A stretch of DNA of 64,000 nucleotides from CAJCJE01 sp963818685 (GCA_963818685.1 CAWFTJ010000005.1:186001-250000), one strand, 5' to 3'; shown: positions 6,942 to 15,648, numbered from the stretch's first letter. A program made the numbers and translations. Notes: generated by a model not told the origin, from the letters alone.

Positions 6942-7207
6942 AAATACTTTGCCTACTCGGTGCGCGAGGACGGCCTGCTGACAGAGGTCTTCCAGGACTA
7001 CACCGAGAATCACCACGGTCGCTGGGCCCGGCAGCGCCCATGGTGTTTCTCGGCAAGGACTTCCGGGACTTGTGGGCCAACGAAGTCCCGCTGCGCCGCT
7101 GGTCCGGCAACTCACGCGGGCGCCCGAACGAGCGCTTGCTACTGGTCATCGACGACATCGGCGAAACCGTCGATCTGCTCGACGACTACGCCGCCCAACC
7201 AATCTAA
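6942..7207 (+). pseudogene. Frameshifted C-terminal gene fragment
   Basis: One frame reads KYFAYSVREDGLLTEVFQDY and TENHHGRWA from 6942. Near 7030 the sensible reading moves to another frame, PMVFLGKDFRDLWANEVPLR to ERLLLVIDDIGETVDLLDDY, ending at the TAA at 7207. No start codon precedes it. It looks like the 3' part of a single gene broken by one indel. Family unknown. Downstream, 7208-7339 is noncoding and contains TTATCCACA (7233-7241), a chance or real DnaA-box-like word. Confidence 0.45.
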
Positions 7208-7339
7208 CCCATCCGCAAACCGGCCCGGACAGTTATCCACAGTCACCCGAATTCCTCCACAGCCCGCCGATTTCCGTTTGTTCCCACCAAGTTTCGGCGG
7301 TTAGTCTGGAGCGGACCGATCGTGAACGATGGGTCTTGG

Positions 7340-9448
7340 TCAGGCCACTGCCGGCAGCGGCAGCGTTAGCTCGGGCGCTGGCGCTGGTTGGCCGAGGGCG
7401 TCGCGGTAGATCGTGTCGAACGCGTCCAGACTCGCCCCGAGGTCGTGCGCGGCGATCAGGCGCCTGCTCGCCGCGCCCATGCGTGCGACCGTCTCCGGGG
7501 TGTCGAGCACGGCACCGAGCGCCTTGGCCAAGCCGCCGATGTCGCCCGGCTCGAACAGCCAACCGTTGTCGCCGGGTCGAACCAGGTGCGGCAGGGCTAC
7601 CGCGTTGGCGGCGACGACCGGCTTGCCGGCGGCCATGGCCTCCATGGTGGCGAGGCTCTGCAACTCGGCGACGCCGGGCATGCAGAACGCCGAGCACCGT
7701 CCGTATGCCGAACGCAGTTCGTCTTCGCTGACGAACCCGTGGAACCGGACGCGGTCGGTGATGCCGAGGCGACCAGCCAACGCTTCCAGGTCGGCTCGGC
7801 ACGAACCGTCACCGACGATCTCCGCGTTGACGGACTTCGGCAGCAGGGCCATGGCTCGCAGCAGTTCGGACACCCGCTTCTCCGCGTCGAGCCTGCCGAC
7901 GAACAGCACGGTCGGCGTGGCCGACGTCAACGCCTGCGCATCGGCGAAGCGGCCGAGATCGACGCCGCAGGATCGGGCCAGCGCATCGGTGAGGCCGGCC
8001 CTGGTGACCAACATTCGGGCCGCGGTCGGGGTCGGTGCGGTGACCACACGCGCATCGCCGAACACCCTGGCCAGGTCGTGCCAGGCGAGTCGCGCCGCCA
8101 ACTGCCGGAACCAGCGCGGCACCTTGAGGTAGTCGAAGAGGTTCTCCGGCATGAAGTGGTTGGTGGCGACGACCGGGACCTCGCGCCGCACCGCGTTGCG
8201 CACGACGGCCCTGCCGACCACGAAATGCGCCTGGACGTGCACGAGGTCCGGCTGGATCTCGTTGAGCAGCGCGGCGGTCGCGGACCTGACCTGCCAGGGC
8301 AGGCAGATCCGGAATGTGGGGTGGTAGGGCGTGCCATGCGAACGCAGCCGGTGCACGGTGATCCCGTCCACGGTCTCGGTGCGCGCGGCGCCGGTGTCGG
8401 ACGGGCAGATGACGTGCACGTCGTGGCCTCGGGCGGCGAGGCCCCCGGCGAGTTGGTTGGCGAAGCGCGACGCCCCGTTCACATCTGGCGGGAATGTGTC
8501 CGCGCCGATGACCAGCCTCAGGTGTGTGCGATAACCGCTGGTCATGTCCACCTGGTACTCCCTTGCCATGAGGATGTCGCTGTCGTTGTCGGAACTGGGT
8601 TTGCGCATTGCCAGCGCGACGATGCCGATCACGGCCAGCACGGCGCAGGCGAGTTCACTGGTGATCACGGCGGGGCCGACCTGGCCTGCCTCGCCGAAGC
8701 AGAGCGCGCCGACCAGCACCCCCACGAGCGGGTCGACGACGGACTGGCAAGCGACCACGGTGTCCGGGCGTCCGCTGGCGTGTGCCTGCTGGACGAACCA
8801 GGCGCCGAGGCCGATCGCGATCGGTATGCCGACCACCCAGCCGATGCCGATACCGCTGGCATCCGCCGAACGCACGTGTTCGGCGATGACTCTGGCCAGC
8901 ACCGAGACGAGTCCGAAGCAGACACCGGCGGCGGAGGCGAGGGCGGGGGTCCGCAGCCAACCTTTGGCCCGCAGGCCGGTCCAGCCGAGCAGCGCCACGA
9001 TGCCGGCGGTGACCGCGGCGATCCGTAGTTCGACACCGGGTTGCTGCGTGCCCTGACCGGCGCTGCCCGCGGCGAGCGCGACGAAAAGGCCGACGCCGAC
9101 CGTGCTGGCCAGCGATGCGAACAGGGTCGGTGAGGTGAGCCGTTCCCGACCACCGCCGACGGCGAGCAGCACGGTGACGCCGATGGCGAGCACACCGATC
9201 GGCTGCACAACGACCAAGGGGGCCATGGACAGCGCGAGCACGTGGAACAGGGCACCGCCGGCGGTGGCGAGCATGCCCAACAGCCAGGTCCGGTCGATGA
9301 CCAGGCGACGCAGCTGACGCCAGCTGAGCCCCCTGCCCTGGCCCGCCGTGCTGGCGGACACCGTCCGCACCGCGCCGTTCTGCAGGCTGGCGGCGAGGCC
9401 GTAGCAGCAGGCGGCGATGCAGGAGAGCGTGATGCCGAGCGCGATCAT
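7340..9448 (-). CDS. Fusion of a DMT-type multispan membrane domain with a GT4 glycosyltransferase
   Basis: The 702-residue ORF has two parts. Residues 1-290 contain about nine to ten membrane segments beginning MIALGITLSCIAACCYGLAA and resemble DMT/EamA or NIPA-like transporters. After a hydrophilic linker (residues 295-315) a complete GT-B glycosyltransferase follows: IGADTFPPDVNGASRFANQL at its start, TVLFVGRLDAEKRV for the nucleotide-sugar domain, and AELQSLATMEAMAAGKPVVA carrying the family 4 EX7E motif. The enzyme probably transfers a sugar, perhaps mannose, to a lipid at the inner membrane face. The separate genes are adjacent in some actinomycetes as far as I recall. Its start overlaps the DUF998 stop (ATGA), so the two are coupled. 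Confidence 0.8.
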   Translation of the reverse strand: MIALGITLSCIAACCYGLAASLQNGAVRTVSASTAGQGRGLSWRQLRRLVIDRTWLLGMLATAGGALFHVLALSMAPLVVVQPIGVLAIGVTVLLAVGGGRERLTSPTLFASLASTVGVGLFVALAAGSAGQGTQQPGVELRIAAVTAGIVALLGWTGLRAKGWLRTPALASAAGVCFGLVSVLARVIAEHVRSADASGIGIGWVVGIPIAIGLGAWFVQQAHASGRPDTVVACQSVVDPLVGVLVGALCFGEAGQVGPAVITSELACAVLAVIGIVALAMRKPSSDNDSDILMAREYQVDMTSGYRTHLRLVIGADTFPPDVNGASRFANQLAGGLAARGHDVHVICPSDTGAARTETVDGITVHRLRSHGTPYHPTFRICLPWQVRSATAALLNEIQPDLVHVQAHFVVGRAVVRNAVRREVPVVATNHFMPENLFDYLKVPRWFRQLAARLAWHDLARVFGDARVVTAPTPTAARMLVTRAGLTDALARSCGVDLGRFADAQALTSATPTVLFVGRLDAEKRVSELLRAMALLPKSVNAEIVGDGSCRADLEALAGRLGITDRVRFHGFVSEDELRSAYGRCSAFCMPGVAELQSLATMEAMAAGKPVVAANAVALPHLVRPGDNGWLFEPGDIGGLAKALGAVLDTPETVARMGAASRRLIAAHDLGASLDAFDTIYRDALGQPAPAPELTLPLPAVA

Positions 9449-10137
9449 GATCGCACCAGCCGATCGGCCGGAGCTGGCGACGGCTGGCGGGCCGAGTTGC
9501 TGATCATCGCGATGGTGGCGACGTCGACCAGCAGCAGGATTCGTTCGACCAGGCCGCGCGGGAGCAGCGTGCCGATCAGGTCGGCGTGCGGGAGATCAGG
9601 GAAGACCAGCGGGATGTGGCTGATCAGGAAGGCGACGCCGACCAGCACGGACAGGACGGCCGCCCAGCGCAGGCCGCGACCGAGGCCGGCGCGGGCGAGC
9701 GCTGCCGCGACCATCGGGACCGCGAGGAAGAACAGGGCGGCCGCATATCGGTGCAGGACGGTGGCCTCGTCGACGGCCGCGCCGAGCACGTTCGTGGGGA
9801 AGGCCACCGAGGCGAACAGGCCGACGCAGCCGAGGACGAGGCCGATCTTGGCGATTGCCGGGACCGGCCTGCCGGCGAGCGCCAGCTGTGCGGGAAGCAG
9901 CGCGGTGGCGAGCGCGAGGGCAACGGTGCTCAGCGCGAGGAAGGCGCCGCCGCCGGGGACGGACACGTAGTCGCTGACCGTGGTGTGCAACGGGTCGAGC
10001 CGGCCGATGGACACCAGATGCAGGTAGATCATGGGCAGCACGGTGAACGCGAGCGCACCGCTGGTGATCTTGGGCAGGACGGCAGGGAGCCTGCGGACCC
10101 TGGTGGCCGGGGCGCCGACCTCGCCGATCTCGAACAC
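9445..10137 (-). CDS. DUF998 family membrane protein
   Basis: The 230-residue protein has six likely membrane segments, with an early loop DPLHTTVSDYV and a later HRYAAALFFLAVPM, both typical of DUF998 proteins. No catalytic function is established for the family. It precedes the transporter-glycosyltransferase gene with an ATGA overlap, so both are probably expressed together. This might hint at a shared role in the export or decoration of an envelope lipid, which is inference. Confidence 0.75.
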   Translation of the reverse strand: MFEIGEVGAPATRVRRLPAVLPKITSGALAFTVLPMIYLHLVSIGRLDPLHTTVSDYVSVPGGGAFLALSTVALALATALLPAQLALAGRPVPAIAKIGLVLGCVGLFASVAFPTNVLGAAVDEATVLHRYAAALFFLAVPMVAAALARAGLGRGLRWAAVLSVLVGVAFLISHIPLVFPDLPHADLIGTLLPRGLVERILLLVDVATIAMISNSARQPSPAPADRLVRS

Positions 10138-10245
10138 GTGATCAGCCTGCTGGCGCCGCCAAGATCAAACCATGGGGTAATCCCCTCAGACGGCCCTGGT
10201 GTTTCCCCTACCCCGACCCCGGGATCGGGGTCCTCCCCGAGGTGG

Positions 10246-10800
10246 TCAGCCGACCGGGCGGCCGAGCCCTTCGACGACCTCGGCCGATGGCAGCTTGGTC
10301 AACAGCTCCCCTGGCACGATCAGTTTGCTGTGCCGGACGCCGCTGCCGATGACGACCTCGTCCGTGGCGGCGACCGCACCGTCGATCAGCAGCGGCCAGT
10401 CGGAAGGAAGGCCGAGCGGGGTGATGCCGCCGTAGGCCATGCCGGTGCGTTCGACCGCGTCGTCCATGGGCGCGAACGACGCCTTGCGCACGTCGAGCCG
10501 CTTGCGCACGACGCCGTTGACGTCCGCGCGGGTGGTGGCAAGCACCATGCAGGCCGCGTACCGGATCTCACCGCCGCGCTTGCCGGCGACGACGACGCAG
10601 TTGGCGGACACGTCGAGCGGCGAGCCGTACGTCTCGCAGAAGGCCGCGGTGTCGGCCAGGTCGGGATCGATCTCGGCGACGCCGCACCGCGCGGCCTGCG
10701 CAGGGTCGAGCGCGGCGAGCGCGGCGGCAACGGGTTCGGCGAGCAGGTCAGTACGTGTTGTCGCGGGCAGCACCGTCAGGCTGCCGGCAATGGTCCACAT
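10246..10800 (-). CDS. YbaK/EbsC family aminoacyl-tRNA deacylase
   Basis: The 184-residue protein starts at 10800 (AGGATG lies 6-8 bases upstream) and includes KRLDVRKASFAPMDDAVERT and YGGITPLGLP, the conserved lysine and GGxTP-type motifs of the YbaK/ProX fold. Such enzymes hydrolyse mischarged aminoacyl-tRNA in trans, for example Cys-tRNA(Pro) or Ala-tRNA(Pro). The specificity here is not decidable. It is followed upstream by the DUF2516 gene on the same strand with a 32-base gap. A longer version of this frame would overlap that gene and is rejected. Confidence 0.8.
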   Translation of the reverse strand: MWTIAGSLTVLPATTRTDLLAEPVAAALAALDPAQAARCGVAEIDPDLADTAAFCETYGSPLDVSANCVVVAGKRGGEIRYAACMVLATTRADVNGVVRKRLDVRKASFAPMDDAVERTGMAYGGITPLGLPSDWPLLIDGAVAATDEVVIGSGVRHSKLIVPGELLTKLPSAEVVEGLGRPVG

Positions 10801-10832
10801 ACCGTCATCCTGCCAGTCGGTCACCGGCTGGC

Positions 10833-11123
10833 TCACCACTGCGAGCCGCGCTGCACCTCGGCGAGCTTGGGTTTGACGTCGACGATGTAGACCAGGATCG
10901 TGACAAGACCGGCAATCCAGAACATCAACGTGAAGTCGTAGAAGTGGAACAACGCGCAGGCGACGGTTCCACCGCCGGTGAGGGCCATCCAGAACGGCTT
11001 GGTGCGCTTGTTGGCCGCAGCGTAGGCATCGCCACGCTGCAAACCGGCGTGGACGAACGCGAACAAGCCGACCGGCACAGCAGCCCAGTTCAGGATGAAT
11101 TCGATCCACACATCAACGCCCAC
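10833..11123 (-). CDS. DUF2516 family small membrane protein
   Basis: The 96-residue protein has two to three membrane segments (EFILNWAAVPVGLFAFVHAG; FWMALTGGGTVACALFHF; MFWIAGLVTILVYIVDV) and a charged C-terminus with DVKPKLAEVQRG. DUF2516 proteins are actinobacterial and sit beside hbhA in mycobacteria (Rv0476 next to Rv0475). The same order is found here, supporting the assignment. Function unknown. Confidence 0.85.
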   Translation of the reverse strand: MGVDVWIEFILNWAAVPVGLFAFVHAGLQRGDAYAAANKRTKPFWMALTGGGTVACALFHFYDFTLMFWIAGLVTILVYIVDVKPKLAEVQRGSQW

Positions 11124-11147
11124 ACCTACAGCCTACGACGGACGCGA

Positions 11148-11182
11148 CCGACCCCCGGCGCTCGGTTGGCGCCGGGGGTCGG
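11148..11182. terminator. Hairpin downstream of the hbhA-like gene
   Basis: CCGACCCCCGGCGC (11148-11161) and GCGCCGGGGGTCGG (11169-11182) form a perfect 14-bp stem with a 7-base loop, followed by no U-tract, as is usual in actinomycetes. It separates the XRE-hbhA pair from the DUF2516 gene. Confidence 0.75.
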
Positions 11183-11213
11183 ATCGTCGTGAGCGGGTGG
11201 ACTCGGGCCGGGT

Positions 11214-11924
11214 TCAGCTCTCGGCGCCGTCGGTCTCGTCGGCGGAGCCGTCCGTGGCCTTGGGGGTGCTGGTCGACTTGCCGTTGGCGGTCTTGCGAAC
11301 GTTGTTCGCGCGGTTGGCGACCTTGCGGGTGGTGCTGCGGACCTCGTGCGCGGCCTGTTCGCCGGCCTCGTGCACCGCGTCGGCGGCGTCGTCGGCCAAC
11401 TCGACGACCTCGCGGGCGGCCTTCTCACCGGTGGAACGGGTGCGCCGGACGACCTTGCCGAGCACCTCGTCGGCCAGTTCGCGAGCGTCCCCGACGGCGC
11501 TCTCGGCCCGCTGCTGGGCGGTCTCGACGGCCTGGTCCAGCTGGTCGATGGCGCGCTTGAACTGCGGCTGGGTGCGCAGCTTCGCCACGGCCTTCTCGCC
11601 CTGCTCGGCAAGGTGCTGATACAGCTTGACTGCCGCGTCCGCGTACTCCTCGACGAGCTTGCGCAGCTCGGCCGGGTCCAGCTTCTCGCGGAGGCTGTTG
11701 ACATCGGTTGGCAGTTCGTCGACGGCGGAACGGGCGGCCTCGGCGCGCTCGGTCAGCTGCGCGCGGGTCTTGTTGACGGCCTCGACGACGGCCTGGGTGG
11801 CCAGGTCACCGGCGCCGATGGCGGCCAGGAGGGGGGTGCGGACCTGCTCGAACGCGTTGGTCACCGCGACCCGGGCCTGCTCGCCGGCCTTGCGCACGTC
11901 CTCGATGGTGGGCACAGTAGGCAT
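11214..11924 (-). CDS. Heparin-binding hemagglutinin-like (HBHA-like) coiled-coil protein
   Basis: The start at 11924 is preferred because AAGGAG lies 8 bases upstream. The protein begins MPTVPTIEDVRKAGEQARVA, has a long alpha-helical coiled coil (residues about 5-150) with LYQHLAEQGEKAVAKLR, and a lysine/serine/threonine-rich tail (KSTSTPKATDGSADE). This matches the layout of mycobacterial HBHA, although the tail here has fewer Lys/Ala/Pro repeats. In mycobacteria the protein binds heparan sulfate and lipid bodies. In a soil actinomycete a membrane- or lipid-associated role is more likely. It lies 5 bases after the XRE gene, matching the Rv0474-Rv0475-Rv0476 order. Confidence 0.8.
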   Translation of the reverse strand: MPTVPTIEDVRKAGEQARVAVTNAFEQVRTPLLAAIGAGDLATQAVVEAVNKTRAQLTERAEAARSAVDELPTDVNSLREKLDPAELRKLVEEYADAAVKLYQHLAEQGEKAVAKLRTQPQFKRAIDQLDQAVETAQQRAESAVGDARELADEVLGKVVRRTRSTGEKAAREVVELADDAADAVHEAGEQAAHEVRSTTRKVANRANNVRKTANGKSTSTPKATDGSADETDGAES

Positions 11925-11929
11925 GCTGA

Positions 11930-12385
11930 TCACTCCTTCGGGTTCGGGGTCCGTTCTTCGGGCTTTTCACCATCCACATCGGACCCCTCTACTGTGGACT
12001 GTGCAGTGCCGTTGGTGCGCAGGAAGGTCTCGTAGACGTCGAGCAGTACCTGCTTCTGCCGCTCGGTGAGCGCCACATCCGCGAGCACCGCGTCGACGAC
12101 CGGACCACCGACGGGGGCGTCCAGGATCCCGGCCTGGACGTACAGCGCCTCTGCGGAGATCCGCAGCCCCTTGGCGATCTGCTGGAGGATCTCGGCACTC
12201 GGCTTGCGCAGGCCGCGCTCGATCTGGCTCAGGTACGGATTGGACACACCGGCGAGCTTCGAGAGCTGGCGCAACGAAATCTCCGCGCTCTGCCGCTGCT
12301 GACGGATGTACTCCCCGATGTCGCGACCGAGCCCGGCGACCACGTTGATGGGGTTGGCCCGACCGTTCTCTTCGGACTCCACCAC
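11930..12385 (-). CDS. XRE family transcriptional regulator (Rv0474-like)
   Basis: The 151-residue protein contains a classic helix-turn-helix near residues 20-75 (GEYIRQQRQSAEISLRQLSK, VSNPYLSQIERGLRKPSAEI). The GTG start follows AGGAGG by about 6 bases. An acidic tail ends in EKPEERTPNPKE. It is directly upstream of, and almost overlapping, the hbhA-like gene, so it probably controls that operon. Order and sequence resemble Rv0474 of Mycobacterium tuberculosis. Confidence 0.85.
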   Translation of the reverse strand: MVESEENGRANPINVVAGLGRDIGEYIRQQRQSAEISLRQLSKLAGVSNPYLSQIERGLRKPSAEILQQIAKGLRISAEALYVQAGILDAPVGGPVVDAVLADVALTERQKQVLLDVYETFLRTNGTAQSTVEGSDVDGEKPEERTPNPKE

Positions 12386-12550
12386 CGGTCACCTCCTGAC
12401 TCGTTCTCGCCCTGCCATACCGACGGTACGCGCGAGCGCTAGCTGTTGCAAGCGCCCTGCTTGCACGAAAGGGTGTGTTCCCTGCCACGGTCGAGGGAAC
12501 GGTCGAATCGGTCCTACGCTGCGTATGAGGCACCCGCGAGGAGGAACGAG

Positions 12551-13312
12551 ATGGCAGACAACCCCTCCGGCCCTACGCAGGGCCACGTGCTGAGGTGGGC
12601 GGAGCTGACCCGCGAGCAACTCGGCGCGGTGTTGCCGGAGGCGCTGGTGATCCTGCCGATCGGCGCGACCGAACAACACGGCCCGCACCTGGCGACCGGC
12701 ACCGACGCGCTGCTGGCCAGCACGGTCGCCGGTCGCGCGGCAGCGCTCGCATCGGACCGGTCGAGCCGTGCGCTGGTACTCACCCCTGCCATGCCGATCG
12801 GCGCGTCCGACCACCACTTCCCGTTCGGCGGGACGCTCTCCTTCCGGCAGGAGACGCTGCTCGCCGTGCTCGGCGACCTCGCGCGCTCGGTCGCTCGCTC
12901 CGGCGGGCGGCGCCTGGTTCTGGTCAACGGACACGGCGGCAACCAGGGCGTCTGCCAGGCCGCCGCCGCGCAGGCCGCGAACGACCACGACATCGCGGTT
13001 GCCTACCTCGACTACTGGCGGCTGGCCAGCGATCCCGGTGGCGGCACGATTCCGGGCCACGCAGGCGAATTCGAAACCTCACTGGTGCGCGCGATAGCCC
13101 CGGAACTCGCCGGCCAGCCGACCGCGCGACTGCATCCACCCGTCTTCCCGGCCGTGCCGGACGTGCAGATTCACGCCGCGGCCGGTTGGCAGGCGATCAA
13201 CGGATATTCGGACGACCCCGCGCGCGCCGACGCCGACCGCGGCAAACGCTGGCTGAACCAGTGCGTGCAGGGCCTCGCCGACCGGCTCGTGGCGCTCGCG
13301 GCGACGCTCTGA
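12551..13312 (+). CDS. Creatininase family protein
   Basis: The ATG at 12551 is preceded by GAGGAACGAG. The 253-residue enzyme shows the metal-binding motifs of the creatininase family: LPIGATEQHGPHL near residue 35, GASDHHFPF near 83, LVNGHGGNQG near 120 and PGHAGEFETS near 160. Members hydrolyse cyclic or peptide-like amides, and the group includes MftE-type peptidases of mycofactocin maturation. No mycofactocin genes are present here, so the substrate remains open. It stands alone between the XRE gene (divergent) and the LapA gene (convergent). Confidence 0.85.
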   Translation: MADNPSGPTQGHVLRWAELTREQLGAVLPEALVILPIGATEQHGPHLATGTDALLASTVAGRAAALASDRSSRALVLTPAMPIGASDHHFPFGGTLSFRQETLLAVLGDLARSVARSGGRRLVLVNGHGGNQGVCQAAAAQAANDHDIAVAYLDYWRLASDPGGGTIPGHAGEFETSLVRAIAPELAGQPTARLHPPVFPAVPDVQIHAAAGWQAINGYSDDPARADADRGKRWLNQCVQGLADRLVALAATL

Positions 13313-13320
13313 CCGGCGGG

Positions 13321-13785
13321 CTACTTCTCCGGGGTTCGCTGGGCTGGTTTGGCGGTTTTCCTGAGCATCCTGCGGAGTTGGATGATGCGGCCGTAGCCGG
13401 GAATGGCGACCAGCAGGATTCCGCAGATGGCGACGAGCAGCATGGTGACGCCGAGCGGGGTGTGCCAGTGCGCGCCGAAGAAGCCGACGTCGACCGACTG
13501 GCCGTTCTCGATGATGAACACCAGCAGCACGAGCAGGACGATGGCGGCGACGGTGATGCCGACCCAGAGGCCGCTGAACTTGGTTCGCCGGACCTTCTGA
13601 TAGTGGTCGGTCGGCGCGGGAGCGAGAGCGGGAGCGGGCGATGCCGGGACCTGCGCCTTCGCCGGGTCGGCCTTCGGCGAGCTGGCCTGTTCGGGCACGT
13701 TGGGCGGGTCCTGGGCCGCGAACCGGTCGGTGTTGGGCGCGTCGGTCCTGGACTGCGCGACGTCCGGGCGGCGTTGTTCGGTCAT
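13321..13785 (-). CDS. LapA/DUF1049 domain membrane protein
   Basis: The start at 13785 is supported by AGGTGA at 6-7 bases. The protein (154 residues) has a long Pro/Ala-rich N-terminal region, then two membrane segments (WVGITVAAIVLLVLLVFIIE and GVTMLLVAICGILLVAI) flanking a GQSVDVGFFGAHW loop, typical of LapA (DUF1049). The C-terminus is basic (RRMLRKTAKPAQRTPEK). In other bacteria LapA homologues assist lipopolysaccharide or envelope assembly; the actinobacterial role is unknown. Confidence 0.75.
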   Translation of the reverse strand: MTEQRRPDVAQSRTDAPNTDRFAAQDPPNVPEQASSPKADPAKAQVPASPAPALAPAPTDHYQKVRRTKFSGLWVGITVAAIVLLVLLVFIIENGQSVDVGFFGAHWHTPLGVTMLLVAICGILLVAIPGYGRIIQLRRMLRKTAKPAQRTPEK

Positions 13786-14042
13786 GGCGATCACCTGATC
13801 TCTGCCAGTCGCTGTTACCTCGGCTACCCCTCCAGTGTGGTCGCTTCGCGGCCCGTGCGGTGATCTGCGACACGTTTGGGTGATCGCCCGTGTTGCGCGT
13901 TTCGCAATCGCCGAGTCCTGGCGACTGCCGTCGACCCCTTGACCAGCGTTCGACCTGCGGAAGGCGCCCTGAGCAGGGGCTTGGCTGAAGTACTGTCGGG
14001 CGCGGAGGACGGCGGAGGGTGATGGAACGAACAGGAGGAGTC

Positions 14043-14672
14043 GTGGCGCCGAACAGTCAGGACACCGGGGTCATCGCGATCGTCCGGTTGCGGACCAACG
14101 AGCCTGCCGACGAGGTTCTGGACCATCTGGTGGCGGGCGGCATCACCGCCGTCGAGGTCACCCTGCCCTCGCCGGGCTGCCTGGCCGCGGTGCGGCGCTG
14201 GCGGAGCCGGTCGGGCGTACGGATCGGCGTCGGCACCGTGCTCAGCGCGCAGGACGCCGAGCAGGCGATCGAGGCGGGCGCGCAGTTCCTGGTCACGCCG
14301 ACGACCAGCCTCCCGGTGCTGAGCACCGCACGGCAGGCCGACGTCCCGGTCGCGTGCGGGGCGCTGACCCCGACCGAGATCCAGCTGGCCTGGGACTCGG
14401 GCGCGTGGTCGGTGAAGGTGTTCCCGATCGACGCGCTGGGCGGGGCGCGCTACATCCGCAACCTGAAGGGGCCGCTGCCGGACATTCCGCTGCTGCCGAC
14501 CGGTGGGGTGACCGTGGCGACGACCACCGAGTACGCGGAGGTCGGCTGCGTCGGGGTTGGCATCGGCAGTGCGCTGGTGGACGAGGCGACGGTCACCGAG
14601 GGGGCGTGGGAGCGGTTGCGTGAACGGGCGGCCGCGTTCGTGGCGGCGTGGCAGCAGGGGCTGCCACAGTGA
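14043..14672 (+). CDS. eda: KDPG/KHG aldolase family protein
   Basis: The GTG at 14043 follows GGAGG by about 6 bases. The 209-residue protein has the class I aldolase barrel with ITAVEVTLPSPG, GVGTVLSAQDA, AGAQFLVTPTTS and the Schiff-base lysine in WSVKVFPIDALGG, then LLPTGGV. It would cleave 2-keto-3-deoxy-6-phosphogluconate to pyruvate and glyceraldehyde 3-phosphate. The next gene, a KDG-type kinase, starts inside its stop codon, so the two enzymes form a coupled kinase-aldolase pair of a semi-phosphorylative Entner-Doudoroff or uronate route. No dehydratase or transporter gene is adjacent. Confidence 0.9.
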   Translation: MAPNSQDTGVIAIVRLRTNEPADEVLDHLVAGGITAVEVTLPSPGCLAAVRRWRSRSGVRIGVGTVLSAQDAEQAIEAGAQFLVTPTTSLPVLSTARQADVPVACGALTPTEIQLAWDSGAWSVKVFPIDALGGARYIRNLKGPLPDIPLLPTGGVTVATTTEYAEVGCVGVGIGSALVDEATVTEGAWERLRERAAAFVAAWQQGLPQ

Positions 14673-15619
14673 ATGTCGATGTGCTCGCCGTGGGCGAGGC
14701 GCTCGCCGCGTTGCGCTCGACGGGGCCGGTTCGGTTGGCGCACCAACTCGGGCTTTCCGCTGCCGGCGCCGAGTTGAACGTGGCGATCGGCCTTTCCCGG
14801 CTCGGCCATGCCGCGCGTTGGTGCGGCGTGCTCGGTGAGGACCAGTTCGGTTCGCTGATCCTGCGGACGCTGCGCGCCGAGGGCGTCGACGTGAGCGCGG
14901 TGCGGCGGATGGCCGCGCCGACCGGGATCATCGTGTTCGAGCCGCTCGTGGCCGGGGTGACCCGGGTCGACTATCACCGCACCGCTTCCGCCGGCTCTCG
15001 GTTGTGCGCGGCGGACGTGCTTGCCGCCTGTCAGCCTCGGCCCCGCATTCTGCACGTCACCGGCATCACGCCGGCATTGGGCGAGTTGCCCTGCGACGCC
15101 GTCGCGCAGGTGATGGCGGCGGCGCACGCGGACGGGGTGACCGTGTGTCTTGACGTGAACCACCGCTCCCGCCTGTGGTCGGCGGATCAGGCGCGGGCGA
15201 CACTCGGACCACTTCTGTCCTTTGTGGACATCATGGTGGCCTCGGACGACGAACTGGCGTTGGTGTCACCGCCGGACCTGTCCGACGAGGCGGCTCAGGC
15301 GGGATGGTTGCTGGACAACGGGATCGGGCAGGTCGTTGTCAAGCGCGGGGCGGACGGGGCCAGCGCGTACGTGGTCGGCGAGGGCGTCACCCACCAGGCC
15401 GCGCGTTCGGTCGTCGCGGTGGACACGGTCGGAGCCGGCGACGCGTTCGTTGCCGGCTACCTCTCCGGCGTGCTCGACTCGCTCGCCGTGCCGGACCGCC
15501 TGCTGCGCGCCGTGACCGTCGCCGGGTTCGCGGTGTCGGCCGTCGGCGACTGGGCCGGGCTACCAACCCGCGACGAACTGCGTCTGCTGGACGCCGCGCC
15601 GGGCTCAGCGGTGCGCTGA
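14669..15619 (+). CDS. kdgK: PfkB family carbohydrate kinase, probable 2-dehydro-3-deoxygluconokinase
   Basis: The GTG at 14669 overlaps the aldolase TGA (GTGA), the expected coupling. The 316-residue protein starts VNVDVLAVGEALAALR and contains GAELNVAIGLSRLG, VCLDVNHRSRLW, VVKRGADGA and the anion-hole motif DTVGAGDAFVAGYLSG of ribokinase-like enzymes, with the catalytic Asp in GAGD. It would phosphorylate 2-keto-3-deoxygluconate, the substrate of the preceding aldolase after this step. A perfect hairpin at its stop codon ends the operon. Confidence 0.88.
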   Translation: MNVDVLAVGEALAALRSTGPVRLAHQLGLSAAGAELNVAIGLSRLGHAARWCGVLGEDQFGSLILRTLRAEGVDVSAVRRMAAPTGIIVFEPLVAGVTRVDYHRTASAGSRLCAADVLAACQPRPRILHVTGITPALGELPCDAVAQVMAAAHADGVTVCLDVNHRSRLWSADQARATLGPLLSFVDIMVASDDELALVSPPDLSDEAAQAGWLLDNGIGQVVVKRGADGASAYVVGEGVTHQAARSVVAVDTVGAGDAFVAGYLSGVLDSLAVPDRLLRAVTVAGFAVSAVGDWAGLPTRDELRLLDAAPGSAVR

Positions 15620-15630
15620 GCCCGGCGCGG
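15594..15630. terminator. 17-bp hairpin between convergent genes
   Basis: The arms 15594-15610 and 15614-15630 are perfectly complementary around a GTG loop, and the KDG kinase stop codon lies inside the right arm. It can end transcription of both the kinase operon and the ABC permease gene. Confidence 0.85.
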
Positions 15631-15648
15631 CCGGCAACCTCGACGACG

